NCBI RefSeq assembly: GCF_005048155.1
Contig: NZ_SUMB01000009.1
Location: 248,001-312,000, forward strand
DNA from: Streptomyces piniterrae
Lineage (GTDB): Bacteria; Actinomycetota; Actinomycetes; Streptomycetales; Streptomycetaceae
Reading direction: 5' to 3'
Length of the DNA stretch: 64,000 bases
The notes beneath the pieces are model-generated. The model had not been told where the DNA came from and did no database searches. It was given only the letters and a program-made list of their open reading frames with translations. Shown one piece after another: positions 41,717-51,049 of the stretch. A program made the translations under genes and the position numbers. Position 1 is the stretch's first letter. Each line of letters starts with the position of its first letter.

Positions 41717-42937
41717 GTGCCTCGTACCGCTAGGGACGTCGTCTTCGTCGACGGCGTCCGCACCCCGTTCGGCAAGGCGGGCCCGAAGGGCATCTACCAC
41801 GAGACCCGCGCCGACGACCTGGTCGTCAAGTGCATCCGGGAGCTGCTGCGCCGCAACCCGGACCTGGACCCTGCGAAGATCGACGAGGTTGCCCTCGCCG
41901 CCACCACCCAGATCGGCGACCAGGGCCTGACCCTGGGCCGTACCGCCGGCATCCTGGCGGGCCTCCCCCAGTCCGTGCCCGGCTTCTCCATCGACCGGAT
42001 GTGTGCCGGCGCGATGACCGCCGTGACGAGCATGGCCGGCGGTGTGTCCTTCGGTGCGTACGACCTCGCCATCGCCGGTGGTGTCGAGCACATGGGCCGC
42101 CACCCCATGGGTGAGGGCGTGGACCCCAACCCGCGCTTCGTGTCGGAGAAGCTGGTCGACCAGTCCGCCCTCTTCATGGGCATGACGGCGGAGAACCTGC
42201 ACGACCGGCTCCCGCACATCACCAAGCAGCGCGCCGACGAGTACGCCGTGCGCTCGCAGGAGAAGGCCGCCAAGGCGTACGCCAACGGCAAGATCCAGCA
42301 GGACCTGGTGCCGATCTCGGTCCGCCGCACCAACGCGGAGGCCGGCGAGACCGGCTGGGGCCTGGCCACCGCCGACGAGCCGATGCGTCCGGGCACGACC
42401 CTGGAGAACCTGGCCGGCCTGAAGACCCCGTTCCGTCCGCACGGCCGGGTGACCGCGGGCAACGCCGCCGGTCTCAACGACGGTGCGACCGCCTCACTGA
42501 TCGCCGCCGAGGACGTGGCGCGCGAGCTGGGCCTGCCGGTCAAGATGCGCCTGGTGGACTTCGCGTTCGCCGGTGTGGAGCCCGAGGTCATGGGCATCGG
42601 CCCGGTCCCGGCGACCGAGAAGGCGCTGGCCAAGGCCGGTCTGACGATCGATGACATCGGTCTGTTCGAGATCAACGAGGCCTTCGCGGTGCAGGTGCTC
42701 TCGCTCCTGGACCACTACGGCATCGCCGACGACGACCCGCGCGTCAACCAGTACGGCGGCGCGATCGCCTTCGGCCACCCGCTGGCGTCGTCCGGCGTGC
42801 GTCTGATGACGCAGCTGGCCCGGCAGTTCGAGGAGCAGCCGGAGGTCCGCTACGGCATCACCTCCATGTGTGTCGGCTTCGGCATGGGTGGAACGGTCAT
42901 CTGGGAGAACCCGCACTTCGAGGGAGCAGGCAAGTGA
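41717..42937 (+). CDS. fadA: Acetyl-CoA C-acyltransferase of fatty-acid beta-oxidation
   Basis: 406 residues. GTG with GGAGGA eight bases upstream. Thiolase signatures: acyl-Cys in IDRMCAGAMT (~residue 92), NEAFAVQ, FGHPLASSGVR, and MCVGFGMG with the second Cys. It removes acetyl-CoA in the last step of the cycle. The stop overlaps the fadB start as GTGA, giving a tight two-gene operon. Confidence 0.95.
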   Translation: MPRTARDVVFVDGVRTPFGKAGPKGIYHETRADDLVVKCIRELLRRNPDLDPAKIDEVALAATTQIGDQGLTLGRTAGILAGLPQSVPGFSIDRMCAGAMTAVTSMAGGVSFGAYDLAIAGGVEHMGRHPMGEGVDPNPRFVSEKLVDQSALFMGMTAENLHDRLPHITKQRADEYAVRSQEKAAKAYANGKIQQDLVPISVRRTNAEAGETGWGLATADEPMRPGTTLENLAGLKTPFRPHGRVTAGNAAGLNDGATASLIAAEDVARELGLPVKMRLVDFAFAGVEPEVMGIGPVPATEKALAKAGLTIDDIGLFEINEAFAVQVLSLLDHYGIADDDPRVNQYGGAIAFGHPLASSGVRLMTQLARQFEEQPEVRYGITSMCVGFGMGGTVIWENPHFEGAGK

Positions 42938-45063
42938 GCACCACTACTGAGCTGTTGAAGGGTGCGGCGGAGCTGTTCCCGGACGAGGTCGTGACGCAGG
43001 CGCACGTACGCCACCTCGACCTGCCCCAGGGCGCGGGCAAATTCGCGCTCGTCACGCTGGACAACGGCTTCGACCACACCAAGCCGACCACCTTCGGTCC
43101 GCAGTCGCTGGCGAACCTCAACGCCGCCATCGACCAGGTGGAGAAGGAGGCCGCGGACGGCACGATCGTCGGTGTCGGTCTCACCGGCAAGCCGTTCATC
43201 TTCGCCGTCGGCGCCGACCTCAAGGGCGTCGAGCTGCTGAAGAAGCACGACGAGGCCCTGGCCATCGGCAAGGGCGGCCACGACGTCTTCAAGCGGCTGG
43301 CCGGGCTGGCCGTGCCGACCTTCGCGTACTACAACGGCGCGGCGATGGGCGGCGGCGTCGAGGTCGGTCTGCACTGCACCTACCGCACCGTCTCCAAGGC
43401 GGTCCCCGCCTTCTCGCTGCCCGAGGTCTTCCTCGGTCTGGTGCCGGGCTGGGGCGGCTGCGTCCTGCTGCCGAACCTGATCGGCCCGGACAAGGCCGTC
43501 TCGGTCGTGATCGAGAACTCGCTCAACCAGAACAAGCAGCTCAAGGGCCAGCAGGTCTTCGAGCTGGGCATCGCGGACGCGATCTTCGAGGGTGCCGACT
43601 TCCTGGAGCAGTCGCTGATCTGGACCGCTTCGGTGCTGAAGGGCGACCACGAGGTCGTACGGCCCGAGATCGACCGGGGTGCGGCGTGGGACGAGGCCGT
43701 GGCCCGCGGCAAGGCCGTCGCCGACGGCAAGGTGCACGGCGCGGCCCCGGCCGCCTACCGCGCGCTGGAGATCATCGCCGCCGCCAAGAACGGCGACCTC
43801 CAGCAGGGCTTCGACGCCGAGGACCAGGCCCTCGCGGACCTGATCATGGGTGGCGAGCTGCGCTCCGGCATCTACTCGTTCAACCTGGTGCAGAAGCGTG
43901 CCAAGCGTCCCGCCGGTGCGCCGGACAAGAAGCTGGCCCGCCCGGTCACCAAGGTCGGCGTCGTCGGCGCCGGTCTGATGGCCTCTCAGCTGGCGCTGCT
44001 GTTCGCCCGCCGTCTCGAGGTGCCGGTCGTCCTCACGGACATCGACCAGGCCCGTATCGACAAGGGCGTGGAGTACGTCCACGGCGAGATCGACAAGCTG
44101 CTGCTCAAGGGCCGGGTCAACCAGGACAAGGCGAACCGCCTCAAGGGTCTGGTCTCCGGTCACCTCGACAAGGCCACCGCCTTCGGCGACGCGGACTTCG
44201 TCATCGAGGCCGTCTTCGAGGAGATGGGCGTCAAGCAGCAGGTGTTCGCCGAGGTCGAGGCGGTCGTCCCGGAGCACGCGATCCTGGCGACCAACACCTC
44301 CTCCCTCTCGGTCACCGAGATGGCGTCGAAGCTCAAGCACCCCGAGCGGGTCGTGGGCTTCCACTTCTTCAACCCGGTCGCGATCCTGCCGCTGCTGGAG
44401 ATCGTCCGCGCGGAGAAGACCGACGACGCGTCGCTGGCCACCGCGTTCTCGGTCGCCAAGTCGCTGAAGAAGACGGCCGTGCTGACGAAGGACGCCCCGG
44501 CGTTCGTCGTCAACCGCATCCTGACCCGCTTCATGGGCGAGATCCAGAACGTCATCGACGAGGGCACCCCGGTCGAGGTCGCCGAGAAGGCCATCGAGCC
44601 GCTCGGTCTGCCGATGTCGCCGCTGGTGCTGCTGGAGCTGGTCGGCCCGGCGATCGGTCTGCATGTGTCGGAGACGCTCAACGGCGCCTTCCCGGACCGC
44701 TTCAAGGTCTCCCCGAACCTCGCCGCCGTCGTCAAGGCCGGCAAGCGCGGCTTCTACGTCTACGACTCCGGCAAGCCGGAGCTGGACCCGGAGGTCGCCG
44801 CGCTCCTCAAGCAGGGCGATGTCGTCCTGACCGAGGAGCAGGTGCGGGACCGCGTCCTGGACGCCGTCGCGCAGGAGATCGGCCTGATGCTGGACGAGGG
44901 TGTCGTCGCCGAGGCGCAGGACATCGACCTGTGTCTGATCACCGGTGCCGGCTGGCCCTTCCACCTGGGCGGCATCACGCCGTACCTGGACCGCGAGGGT
45001 GTCTCCGAGCGGGTGACGGGCAAGAAGTTCCTGGCCCCGGGCGTGGCGAGCGTTCCCGCGTAA
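42934..45063 (+). CDS. fadB: Fatty oxidation complex alpha subunit (enoyl-CoA hydratase / 3-hydroxyacyl-CoA dehydrogenase)
   Basis: 709 residues. The N-terminal crotonase domain has an oxyanion-hole region at YYNGAAMGGGVEVGL and catalytic Glu in LPEVFLGLVPGWGG. From residue ~345 comes the NAD-binding motif VGVVGAGLMASQLALLFARR, then ATNTSSLSVTEMA, FHFFNPVAILPLLEIV with the catalytic His, and KDAPAFVVNRIL. Two C-terminal dehydrogenase domains complete the trifunctional alpha-subunit layout. With FadA it performs the last three steps of beta-oxidation. Confidence 0.96.
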   Translation: MSTTTELLKGAAELFPDEVVTQAHVRHLDLPQGAGKFALVTLDNGFDHTKPTTFGPQSLANLNAAIDQVEKEAADGTIVGVGLTGKPFIFAVGADLKGVELLKKHDEALAIGKGGHDVFKRLAGLAVPTFAYYNGAAMGGGVEVGLHCTYRTVSKAVPAFSLPEVFLGLVPGWGGCVLLPNLIGPDKAVSVVIENSLNQNKQLKGQQVFELGIADAIFEGADFLEQSLIWTASVLKGDHEVVRPEIDRGAAWDEAVARGKAVADGKVHGAAPAAYRALEIIAAAKNGDLQQGFDAEDQALADLIMGGELRSGIYSFNLVQKRAKRPAGAPDKKLARPVTKVGVVGAGLMASQLALLFARRLEVPVVLTDIDQARIDKGVEYVHGEIDKLLLKGRVNQDKANRLKGLVSGHLDKATAFGDADFVIEAVFEEMGVKQQVFAEVEAVVPEHAILATNTSSLSVTEMASKLKHPERVVGFHFFNPVAILPLLEIVRAEKTDDASLATAFSVAKSLKKTAVLTKDAPAFVVNRILTRFMGEIQNVIDEGTPVEVAEKAIEPLGLPMSPLVLLELVGPAIGLHVSETLNGAFPDRFKVSPNLAAVVKAGKRGFYVYDSGKPELDPEVAALLKQGDVVLTEEQVRDRVLDAVAQEIGLMLDEGVVAEAQDIDLCLITGAGWPFHLGGITPYLDREGVSERVTGKKFLAPGVASVPA

Positions 45064-45082
45064 GGGCACGTCAGTCGTAGGT

Positions 45083-45120
45083 GATGCGCGGGCCGGCTCG
45101 GCGGAGTCGGCCCGCGCATC
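45083..45120 (+). terminator. Hairpin after fadAB
   Basis: A 13-bp perfect stem (GATGCGCGGGCCG and CGGCCCGCGCATC) around a 12-base loop, 19 bases after the fadB stop. Confidence 0.8.
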
Positions 45121-45149
45121 CGTGTGTCGGGGAGCGGGGGCGGTCGTGG

Positions 45150-45155
45150 CAGGCT
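45150..45155 (+). promoter_or_regulatory. -10-like hexamer CAGGCT before the NYN-domain gene
   Basis: Ends six bases before the ATG, with no ribosome-binding site, suggesting a leaderless transcript. Confidence 0.45.
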
Positions 45156-45161
45156 GGCCGC

Positions 45162-45566
45162 ATGGATTCCTTGGTGATCGTCGATGCCGCGAATGTCGTC
45201 GGCTCGGTGCCCGACGGCTGGTGGCGGGACCGCCACGGCGCGGCGGAGCGGCTGCGGGACGCGCTGCCCGGGTACGCCGCCGCGGGGCTGCCTGGGCTGG
45301 TCGAACCGCCCCTGGAGATGGTCCTCGTGGTCGAGGGCGCGGCGCGCGGGGTGACCTCCGTCGAGGGCGTACGGGTGGTGTCGGCGGGCGGCAGCGGCGA
45401 TGACCGGATCGTGGAGCTGGTGGCGGAGGAGGGCGGCGCCCGTGAGTGTCTCGTCGTCACCGCGGACCGTGGGCTGCGGGAGCGCGTCGAGGCGCTGGGC
45501 GCCCGGGTGACGGGGCCGCGTGCGGTGTGGGGGCGGGGCGGCGGGCGGAGCGGCCGCAGATCCTGA
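45162..45566 (+). CDS. NYN/PIN-like putative ribonuclease
   Basis: 134 residues. LVIVDAANVVGS at the N-terminus is the NYN/PIN first-acid motif. Further candidate acidic residues lie in GGSGDDRIVELV and VVTADRGLRERVEALG, the pattern of small metal-dependent RNases. Expected to act on RNA in the cytoplasm; the substrate is unknown. Last ~12 residues are Arg/Gly-rich. Confidence 0.8.
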   Translation: MDSLVIVDAANVVGSVPDGWWRDRHGAAERLRDALPGYAAAGLPGLVEPPLEMVLVVEGAARGVTSVEGVRVVSAGGSGDDRIVELVAEEGGARECLVVTADRGLRERVEALGARVTGPRAVWGRGGGRSGRRS

Positions 45567-45567
45567 G

Positions 45568-45601
45568 GCTGCCCGTACGGCCGGCGGGCCGCACGGGCAG
45601 C
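45568..45601. terminator. Hairpin between the NYN gene and the amino-acid permease
   Basis: A 15-bp stem with one mismatch (GCTGCCCGTACGGCC and GGCCGCACGGGCAGC) and a four-base loop. It can serve both convergent genes. Confidence 0.75.
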
Positions 45602-45629
45602 GAGGACAACGGGGGGCGAATGGCCGGTT

Positions 45630-47156
45630 TCAGCCCTTTTCGACCTGCCGGTTCCGGAGACCGAGGCGGCTGTGCGAGCGTCCGTAGAGGGCGTACACGA
45701 CGATGCCGATCACCATCCAGACGGCGAAGCGGAACCAGGTCTCGCCCGGCAGGTTGAGCATCAGCCACACCGAGGCGGCGACCGACAGGATCGGGACGAG
45801 CGGAACCCACGGGGTTCGGAACGCGCGGTGCAGGTCGGGGCGGGTGCGGCGGAGGATGATCACGCCGACGGCGACGACCACGAACGCGAAGAGCGTGCCG
45901 ATGTTCACCAGGGTCGCGAGTTCGTTGATGCTGGTGAAGCCCGCGACGATGGCGATGAACACACCGAGCAGGATGGTCGGGCGGTACGGGGTGCCGAAGC
46001 GGGGATGCGTGACGGAGAAGAACCGCGGCAGCAGTCCGTCGCGACTCATCGCGAAGAACACCCGGGTCTGACCGAGGAGCAGGATCAGGCACACGGTGGT
46101 GAGGCCGACGGCCGCGCCGAAGCTGATGATGCCGGCGTAGAAGGGGTGGCCGGTCGCCTTGAAGGCGTCGGCCAGCGGGGCGCTGACGGACAGCTTGGTG
46201 TAGTGCTCCATGCCGGTCACCACGATGGAGACGGCGACGTAGAGGACGGTGCAGATGAGGAGCGAGCCGAGGATGCCGCGCGGCATGTCGCGCTGGGGAA
46301 GCTTGGTCTCCTCGGCGGCGGTGGCCACCACGTCGAATCCGATGAAGGCGAAGAAGACGACGGACGCGGCGGTGAAGATGCCCATGACGCCGAAGTTGGT
46401 GGGTGCGTAGCCGAAGATCGTTTGGATCAGCGGGGCGTCCCATCCGGAACTGGACGGCGGGGAAACCGCCTCGGGGATGAACGGCGAGTAGTTGTCTCCC
46501 ACGATGAAGAACAGCCCCGCGATGATCACGATCATGACCACGGTCACCTTGATGGCCACGACGATCGCGGTGATGTTGGCGGACAGCTTCATGCCGAGCA
46601 CCAGGATCACGGTCAGCACCAGGACCAGCACGAAGGCCAGGATGTCGAAGCTGCCTCCCGCGACATCGGGCCCTTGCAGTGTGGCCGGCAGATGCCAGCC
46701 GACGTTGTCCATCAGCGAGCGCACATAGCCGGACCAGCCGACGGCGACGACGGCTGTGCCCAGCGCGAACTCCAGGACCAGGTCCCAGCCGATGATCCAT
46801 GCGGGCAGCTCACCGATGGAGGCGTACGCGAACGTGTACGCCGATCCGGCCACGGGGACCGTGGAGGCGAACTCGGCGTAGCAGAGCGCGGCCAGCGCGC
46901 AGACGATGCCCGCGGCGACGAACGCCAGCGCGGTGGCCGGTCCCGCGGTCTCCTTGGCCACCTTTCCGGTGAGTACGAAGATGCCGGTGCCGATGATGAC
47001 GCCGACACCGAAGACCGTCAGATCCCATGCGGACAGGGACTTCCGTAGCGCGTGCTCCGGCTCCTCCGTGTCCTGGATCGACTGCTCGACAGTCTTCGTC
47101 CGGAACAGGCCGCGACTGCGGCGTGAATCATGCTCTGTGCCGTGCTGTGTGCTCAT
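45630..47156 (-). CDS. APC-family cationic amino-acid permease
   Basis: 508 residues from an ATG with GGAGGT upstream. About 12 to 14 transmembrane helices. The APC signature GVGVIIGTGIFVLTG lies in helix 1, and FIGFDVVATAAEETKLPQRDMP is typical of cationic amino-acid transporters (CAT/YfnA-like), as is the longer C-terminal half. Imports a basic or other amino acid by proton coupling; the substrate is not fixed by sequence. Converges on the NYN gene. Confidence 0.92.
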   Translation of the reverse strand: MSTQHGTEHDSRRSRGLFRTKTVEQSIQDTEEPEHALRKSLSAWDLTVFGVGVIIGTGIFVLTGKVAKETAGPATALAFVAAGIVCALAALCYAEFASTVPVAGSAYTFAYASIGELPAWIIGWDLVLEFALGTAVVAVGWSGYVRSLMDNVGWHLPATLQGPDVAGGSFDILAFVLVLVLTVILVLGMKLSANITAIVVAIKVTVVMIVIIAGLFFIVGDNYSPFIPEAVSPPSSSGWDAPLIQTIFGYAPTNFGVMGIFTAASVVFFAFIGFDVVATAAEETKLPQRDMPRGILGSLLICTVLYVAVSIVVTGMEHYTKLSVSAPLADAFKATGHPFYAGIISFGAAVGLTTVCLILLLGQTRVFFAMSRDGLLPRFFSVTHPRFGTPYRPTILLGVFIAIVAGFTSINELATLVNIGTLFAFVVVAVGVIILRRTRPDLHRAFRTPWVPLVPILSVAASVWLMLNLPGETWFRFAVWMVIGIVVYALYGRSHSRLGLRNRQVEKG

Positions 47157-47288
47157 GGGCGAACCTCCGCCTGGACGACCCTCGCAACTCTCCTGAACTG
47201 ACCGAGTCTCCGCAATGGCGGGAAACAGACAGGTATGGCGGGCCCTCTGACGGCGGGTATTCACCCGATGGGGCGTGGAGGCGGATAT

Positions 47289-47339
47289 GCCGATGGGCCG
47301 GGCGGAACACCCGTACGGGTGACCGGCCGGCCCATCGGC
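47289..47339. terminator. Large hairpin after dxs
   Basis: A 13-bp perfect stem (GCCGATGGGCCGG and CCGGCCCATCGGC) whose 25-base loop contains another palindrome, CACCCGTACGGGTG. It begins 13 bases past the dxs stop on the minus strand. Confidence 0.8.
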
Positions 47340-47351
47340 GCAGCTGTCGGA

Positions 47352-49307
47352 TCAGTCGCGGGCGACCTCGGCGGGCCGCGCACCGCCCGTGGCGTCCGGG
47401 GCGTCGGTGGCCTCCTCGGCGCCGGCACCACGGTTGTCGATCCTGGCGACGAGTCCGGTGACCTGGCGGGCGATGTCCGGGGCGGTGAGCCCGATCTCCG
47501 CCATGACCTCCTTGCGGGAGGCGTGGTCGAGGAACCGCTCGGGGATGCCGAAGTCCCGCAGCGGGAGGTCCACGCCGGCGTCCCGCAGCGACTGCGCGAC
47601 GGCCGAACCGACGCCGCCGGTACGGATGTTGTCCTCGACGGTGACGACCACCCGGTGCTTGGCGGCGAGCTCCGGCAGCGCCGCGTCGACCGGCTTGACC
47701 CAGCGCGGGTCGACGACGGTGGAGGAGATGCCCTGCTTGTCCAGCAGATCGGCGACCTCCAGGCACATCGGCGCGAGCGCGCCCACGGACACCACCAGCA
47801 CGTCCGGCTTGGCGGCCGTGGGCTTCCGCAGGACGTCCATGCCGCCGATCTTGCCGACCGCGGGGACGGCCGGGCCGACGACGCCCTTGGAGTAGCGCAG
47901 CACGGTCGGCGCGTCCTCGACCTTGACGGCCTCGCGCAGTTGGGCGCGCAGCTGGGCGGCGTCGCGCGGGGCGGCGATCCGCAGGGTGGGCACGACCTGG
48001 AGCATCGACATGTCCCACATGCCGTTGTGCGAGGCGCCGTCGTCACCGGTGACGCCGGCCCGGTCGAGGACGAACGTCACACCGCACTTGTGCAGGGCGA
48101 CGTCCATCAGGACCTGGTCGAAGGCCCGGTTGAGGAACGTCGCGTACACCGCGAAGACCGGGTGCACCCCGCCGGTGGCCAGGCCGGCGGCGGAGGTGGC
48201 GGCGTGCTGCTCGGCGATGCCGACGTCGTAGATGCGGTCGGGGAACGCGTCCGCGAACTTCTTCAGGCCGACCGGCTGGAGCATGGCCGCGGTGATCGCG
48301 ACGATGTCCTTGCGCTCCCGGCCGAGCTTGACCATCTCGTCGCCGAAGACGGAGGTCCAGCTGGCGGCCGCGGTCTTGACCGGCAGGCCGGTGTCCGGGT
48401 GGATCGGGCCGATGCCGTGGAAGCGGTCCGCCTCGTCCTGCTCGGCGGGCTTGTAGCCGCGGCCCTTCTCGGTGAGGCAGTGCACGATGACGGGGCCGCC
48501 GAAGCGCTTGGCGCGGGCGAGCGCGGACTCCAGGGCCTCGATGTCATGGCCGTCGATCGGGCCGACGTACTTCAGGCCCAGGTCCTCGAACATGCCCTGC
48601 GGCGCGATGAAGTCCTTGAGGCCCTTCTTGGCGCCGTGGAGCGTCTCGTAGAGCGGCTTCCCGACGACCGGGGTGCGCTCCAGGATGTCCTTGCCGCGCG
48701 CCAGGAAACGCTCGTAGCCGTCGGTGGTACGGAGCGTGGCGAGGTGGTTGGCGAGGCCGCCGATGGTCGGCGCGTAGGAGCGCTCGTTGTCGTTGACGAC
48801 GATGACGAGCGGGCGGTCCTTGGCGGCGGCGATGTTGTTGAGCGCCTCCCAGGCCATGCCGCCGGTCAGCGCGCCGTCACCGATGACGGCCACCACATGG
48901 TCGCTCTTGCCGCGTACCTCGTTGGCCTTGGCGAGGCCGTCGGCCCAGCCCAGCACCGTGGAGGCGTGGCTGTTCTCGATGACGTCGTGGTCGGACTCGG
49001 CGCGCGAGGGATAGCCCGAAAGGCCGCCCTTGGCGCGCAGCCCGGTGAAGTCCTGGCGGCCGGTGAGCAGCTTGTGGACGTAGGACTGGTGCCCCGTGTC
49101 GAAGAGGACCCGGTCCTGGGGGGAGTGGAAGACACGGTGCAGGGCGATGGTCAGCTCGACCACCCCGAGGTTCGGGCCGAGGTGTCCGCCGGTCTTGGCG
49201 ACCGCGTCGACGAGGAAGGTACGGATCTCCCCCGCCAGCTGCTCGAGCTGCTCCGGGCCTAGCCGGTCCAGATCGCGCGGTCCCCTGATGCGGGTCAGCA
49301 ACGCCAC
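47352..49307 (-). CDS. dxs: 1-deoxy-D-xylulose-5-phosphate synthase
   Basis: 651 residues, full length. Thiamine-diphosphate enzyme joining pyruvate and glyceraldehyde-3-phosphate, first step of the MEP isoprenoid pathway. GGHLGPNLGVVELT and GHQSYVHKLLTGR near the N-terminus, the TPP motif GDGALTGGMAWEALNN at ~residue 155, DRAGVTGDDGASHNGMWD at ~residue 425. GTG start with AGGAGG upstream. A TAGACT hexamer (complement of 49360-49365) about 50 bases upstream is a possible -10. Confidence 0.97.
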   Translation of the reverse strand: MALLTRIRGPRDLDRLGPEQLEQLAGEIRTFLVDAVAKTGGHLGPNLGVVELTIALHRVFHSPQDRVLFDTGHQSYVHKLLTGRQDFTGLRAKGGLSGYPSRAESDHDVIENSHASTVLGWADGLAKANEVRGKSDHVVAVIGDGALTGGMAWEALNNIAAAKDRPLVIVVNDNERSYAPTIGGLANHLATLRTTDGYERFLARGKDILERTPVVGKPLYETLHGAKKGLKDFIAPQGMFEDLGLKYVGPIDGHDIEALESALARAKRFGGPVIVHCLTEKGRGYKPAEQDEADRFHGIGPIHPDTGLPVKTAAASWTSVFGDEMVKLGRERKDIVAITAAMLQPVGLKKFADAFPDRIYDVGIAEQHAATSAAGLATGGVHPVFAVYATFLNRAFDQVLMDVALHKCGVTFVLDRAGVTGDDGASHNGMWDMSMLQVVPTLRIAAPRDAAQLRAQLREAVKVEDAPTVLRYSKGVVGPAVPAVGKIGGMDVLRKPTAAKPDVLVVSVGALAPMCLEVADLLDKQGISSTVVDPRWVKPVDAALPELAAKHRVVVTVEDNIRTGGVGSAVAQSLRDAGVDLPLRDFGIPERFLDHASRKEVMAEIGLTAPDIARQVTGLVARIDNRGAGAEEATDAPDATGGARPAEVARD

Positions 49308-49747
49308 CCCTGCCTCCTTGCTGGTACGAGCCTGCCGATCGAGCTTGCCGATCAGATGAGTCTAATGTTCCGCCCGCCGCGACTGCGGGCGGGCCTCGCG
49401 ATGTATGTCACTCGGGTGATGCCGCCGGATGCCGCCAAACGGAGCCGTTTCCGGACATGGACCGGCCCCCACCTGGTCACGCCTGGTGGGGGCCGGATCC
49501 GACCGTCTGTCGACGGGGGCGGGCCGTTACGGCGGGAGCGCCGCCGTCGTCGCACAACTGCCGGCACTCAAGTGCGCCCGGAGCGCCGGGGCAGCCGCAC
49601 GACTACCCGCGGCTACGTGCGCCCGGAGCGCTGCCGCAGTCGAACGACTGCCTGCACTTACGTGCGCCCGGAGCGCCGGGGCAGCCGCACGACTACCCGC
49701 AGCTAAGTGCGCCCGGAGCGCTGCCGCAGTCAAACGACAACCCGCAG
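49308..49747. other. 440-bp gap between dxs and xylH
   Basis: It holds the likely dxs promoter near 49360, the xylH terminator hairpin (49462-49496) and a 45-bp tandem repeat that runs into the xylH stop. No coding sequence is evident; the long open frames across the repeat come from its length being a multiple of three. Confidence 0.6.
49462..49496 (-). terminator. Hairpin downstream of xylH
   Basis: A perfect 12-bp stem (CCGGCCCCCACC and GGTGGGGGCCGG) with an 11-base loop, about 250 bases beyond the xylH stop and past the repeat array. Confidence 0.7.
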
Positions 49748-49760
49748 CTACGTGCGCCCC
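49529..49760. repeat. 45-bp tandem repeat, five units, overlapping the 3' end of xylH
   Basis: Units of exactly 45 bp start at 49574, 49619, 49664 and 49709, preceded by a diverged unit at 49529. Two versions alternate (gcgcccggagcgccgggg and gcgcccggagcgctgccg starts), so the effective period is 90 bp. The last boundary, tacgtgcgcccc, contains the xylH stop codon and final codons. Confidence 0.9.
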
Positions 49761-51049
49761 GCGGTCTTCTGCGTACGCCGCGAAACCGAGTCGATCACGA
49801 CAGCGGCGAGCAGCACCGCGCCGGTGATCATGTACTGGATCTCGCTGGCCATGCCGAGCAGGTTCAGGCCCTGCTGGATGGACTGGATGACCAGCATGCC
49901 CAGCAGCGCGGACCAGATCTTGCCGCGGCCGCCGAAGAGGCTGGTGCCGCCGATGACGGCCGCCGCGATCACGTTCATCAGGGTGTTGCCGGAGCCCAGG
50001 TTCTTCGTGGCGCCACCGGAGAGGCTGGCGATGAAGAGCCCGCCGAAGGCGGCGAGCATGCCGGAGATCGCGAACACCGTGATGCGGATCTTGTTCACGT
50101 TGATGCCGGCCCTGCGGGCCGCTTCCGCGTTGCCGCCGACCGCGAAGATCTGCCGCCCGTAGGTGGTGCGCCGCACCACGAAGTCCGCGATGACCAGCAC
50201 GGCGAGGAACAGCACCAGCGCCAGCGGCAGCCCGCGGGCGCCCTCCGGCTCGTTCAGGACGTAGGCGACGACGAAGGCGATCAGCGCGACGACGCCGGTG
50301 CGCAGCAGGATCTCGCTGCGCGGCCGGGCCGGCAGCGCGGCGGCCTTGCGGCGCTTGGCGTCCAGCAGCAGGGAGCCGGCGTAGGCGAGGACGGCGATCA
50401 GCGCGAGGCCGTACGCGGCGGCCTTGTCCTCGAAGTAGTAGCCGGTGAGGTTCTCCACCACGCTGCCGCTGGGCGTGTTGATGGAGCCTTCCTTGCCCAT
50501 CATCCAGATCTGGAGGCCGCTCCAGCCGAGGAAACCGGCCAGGGTGACGACGAACGCGGGCACGCCGACCTTGGCGAAAAAGAATCCGTGCAGGGCGCCG
50601 ATGGCGATGCCCGCGGTGATGGCGATCAGGACCGCGAGCCAGTCGTTGACACCGTTGGTGACGCTGAGCACGGCCCACACGGCCGCCCCGACGCCCGCCA
50701 CCGAGCCGACGGACAGGTCGATCTCACCCAGCAGCAGGACGAAGACGATACCGACGGCCATGATGCCGAGGCCGGAGGTGTAGACGCCGATGTTCGCGAG
50801 GCTGTCGGCGGACAGGAAGCTGCTGTTCTTGACCTGGAAGATGATCGCGATGACGACCAGGCCGATGATGACCGGCAGGGAGCCCAGCTCACCGCCGCGC
50901 ACCCGGCGCTTGAAGTCCTTGAGGTAGCCGGCGAAGCCCTCCTCGCGGACGAGCAGCCGGGGGTCGACGGCGGCCGGCGGCGGAGCGTCGGCGGCCGCCG
51001 GGGCCTCCTTGGTCGCTTCCTCCGCAGGCTGCTTCGTGAGGTCGCTCAT
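49748..51049 (-). CDS. xylH: Sugar ABC transporter permease (xylose type)
   Basis: 433 residues. A RbsC/XylH-family permease with a ~55-residue cytoplasmic N-terminus and about ten to twelve hydrophobic segments. The EAA-like loop NAEAARRAGINVNKIRITVF and GGTSLFGGRGK are characteristic of the family. ATG overlaps the ATPase stop as ATGA. It forms the membrane channel of the importer with XylF and XylG. The 3' end merges into a tandem repeat. Confidence 0.94.
   Translation of the reverse strand: MSDLTKQPAEEATKEAPAAADAPPPAAVDPRLLVREEGFAGYLKDFKRRVRGGELGSLPVIIGLVVIAIIFQVKNSSFLSADSLANIGVYTSGLGIMAVGIVFVLLLGEIDLSVGSVAGVGAAVWAVLSVTNGVNDWLAVLIAITAGIAIGALHGFFFAKVGVPAFVVTLAGFLGWSGLQIWMMGKEGSINTPSGSVVENLTGYYFEDKAAAYGLALIAVLAYAGSLLLDAKRRKAAALPARPRSEILLRTGVVALIAFVVAYVLNEPEGARGLPLALVLFLAVLVIADFVVRRTTYGRQIFAVGGNAEAARRAGINVNKIRITVFAISGMLAAFGGLFIASLSGGATKNLGSGNTLMNVIAAAVIGGTSLFGGRGKIWSALLGMLVIQSIQQGLNLLGMASEIQYMITGAVLLAAVVIDSVSRRTQKTAGRT

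Noticed and set aside
49529..49760. CRISPR array or plasmid-type iteron origin
   Set aside because: Units are tandem 45-mers without spacers, there is no cas or replication gene, and the array merges with a transporter gene end.
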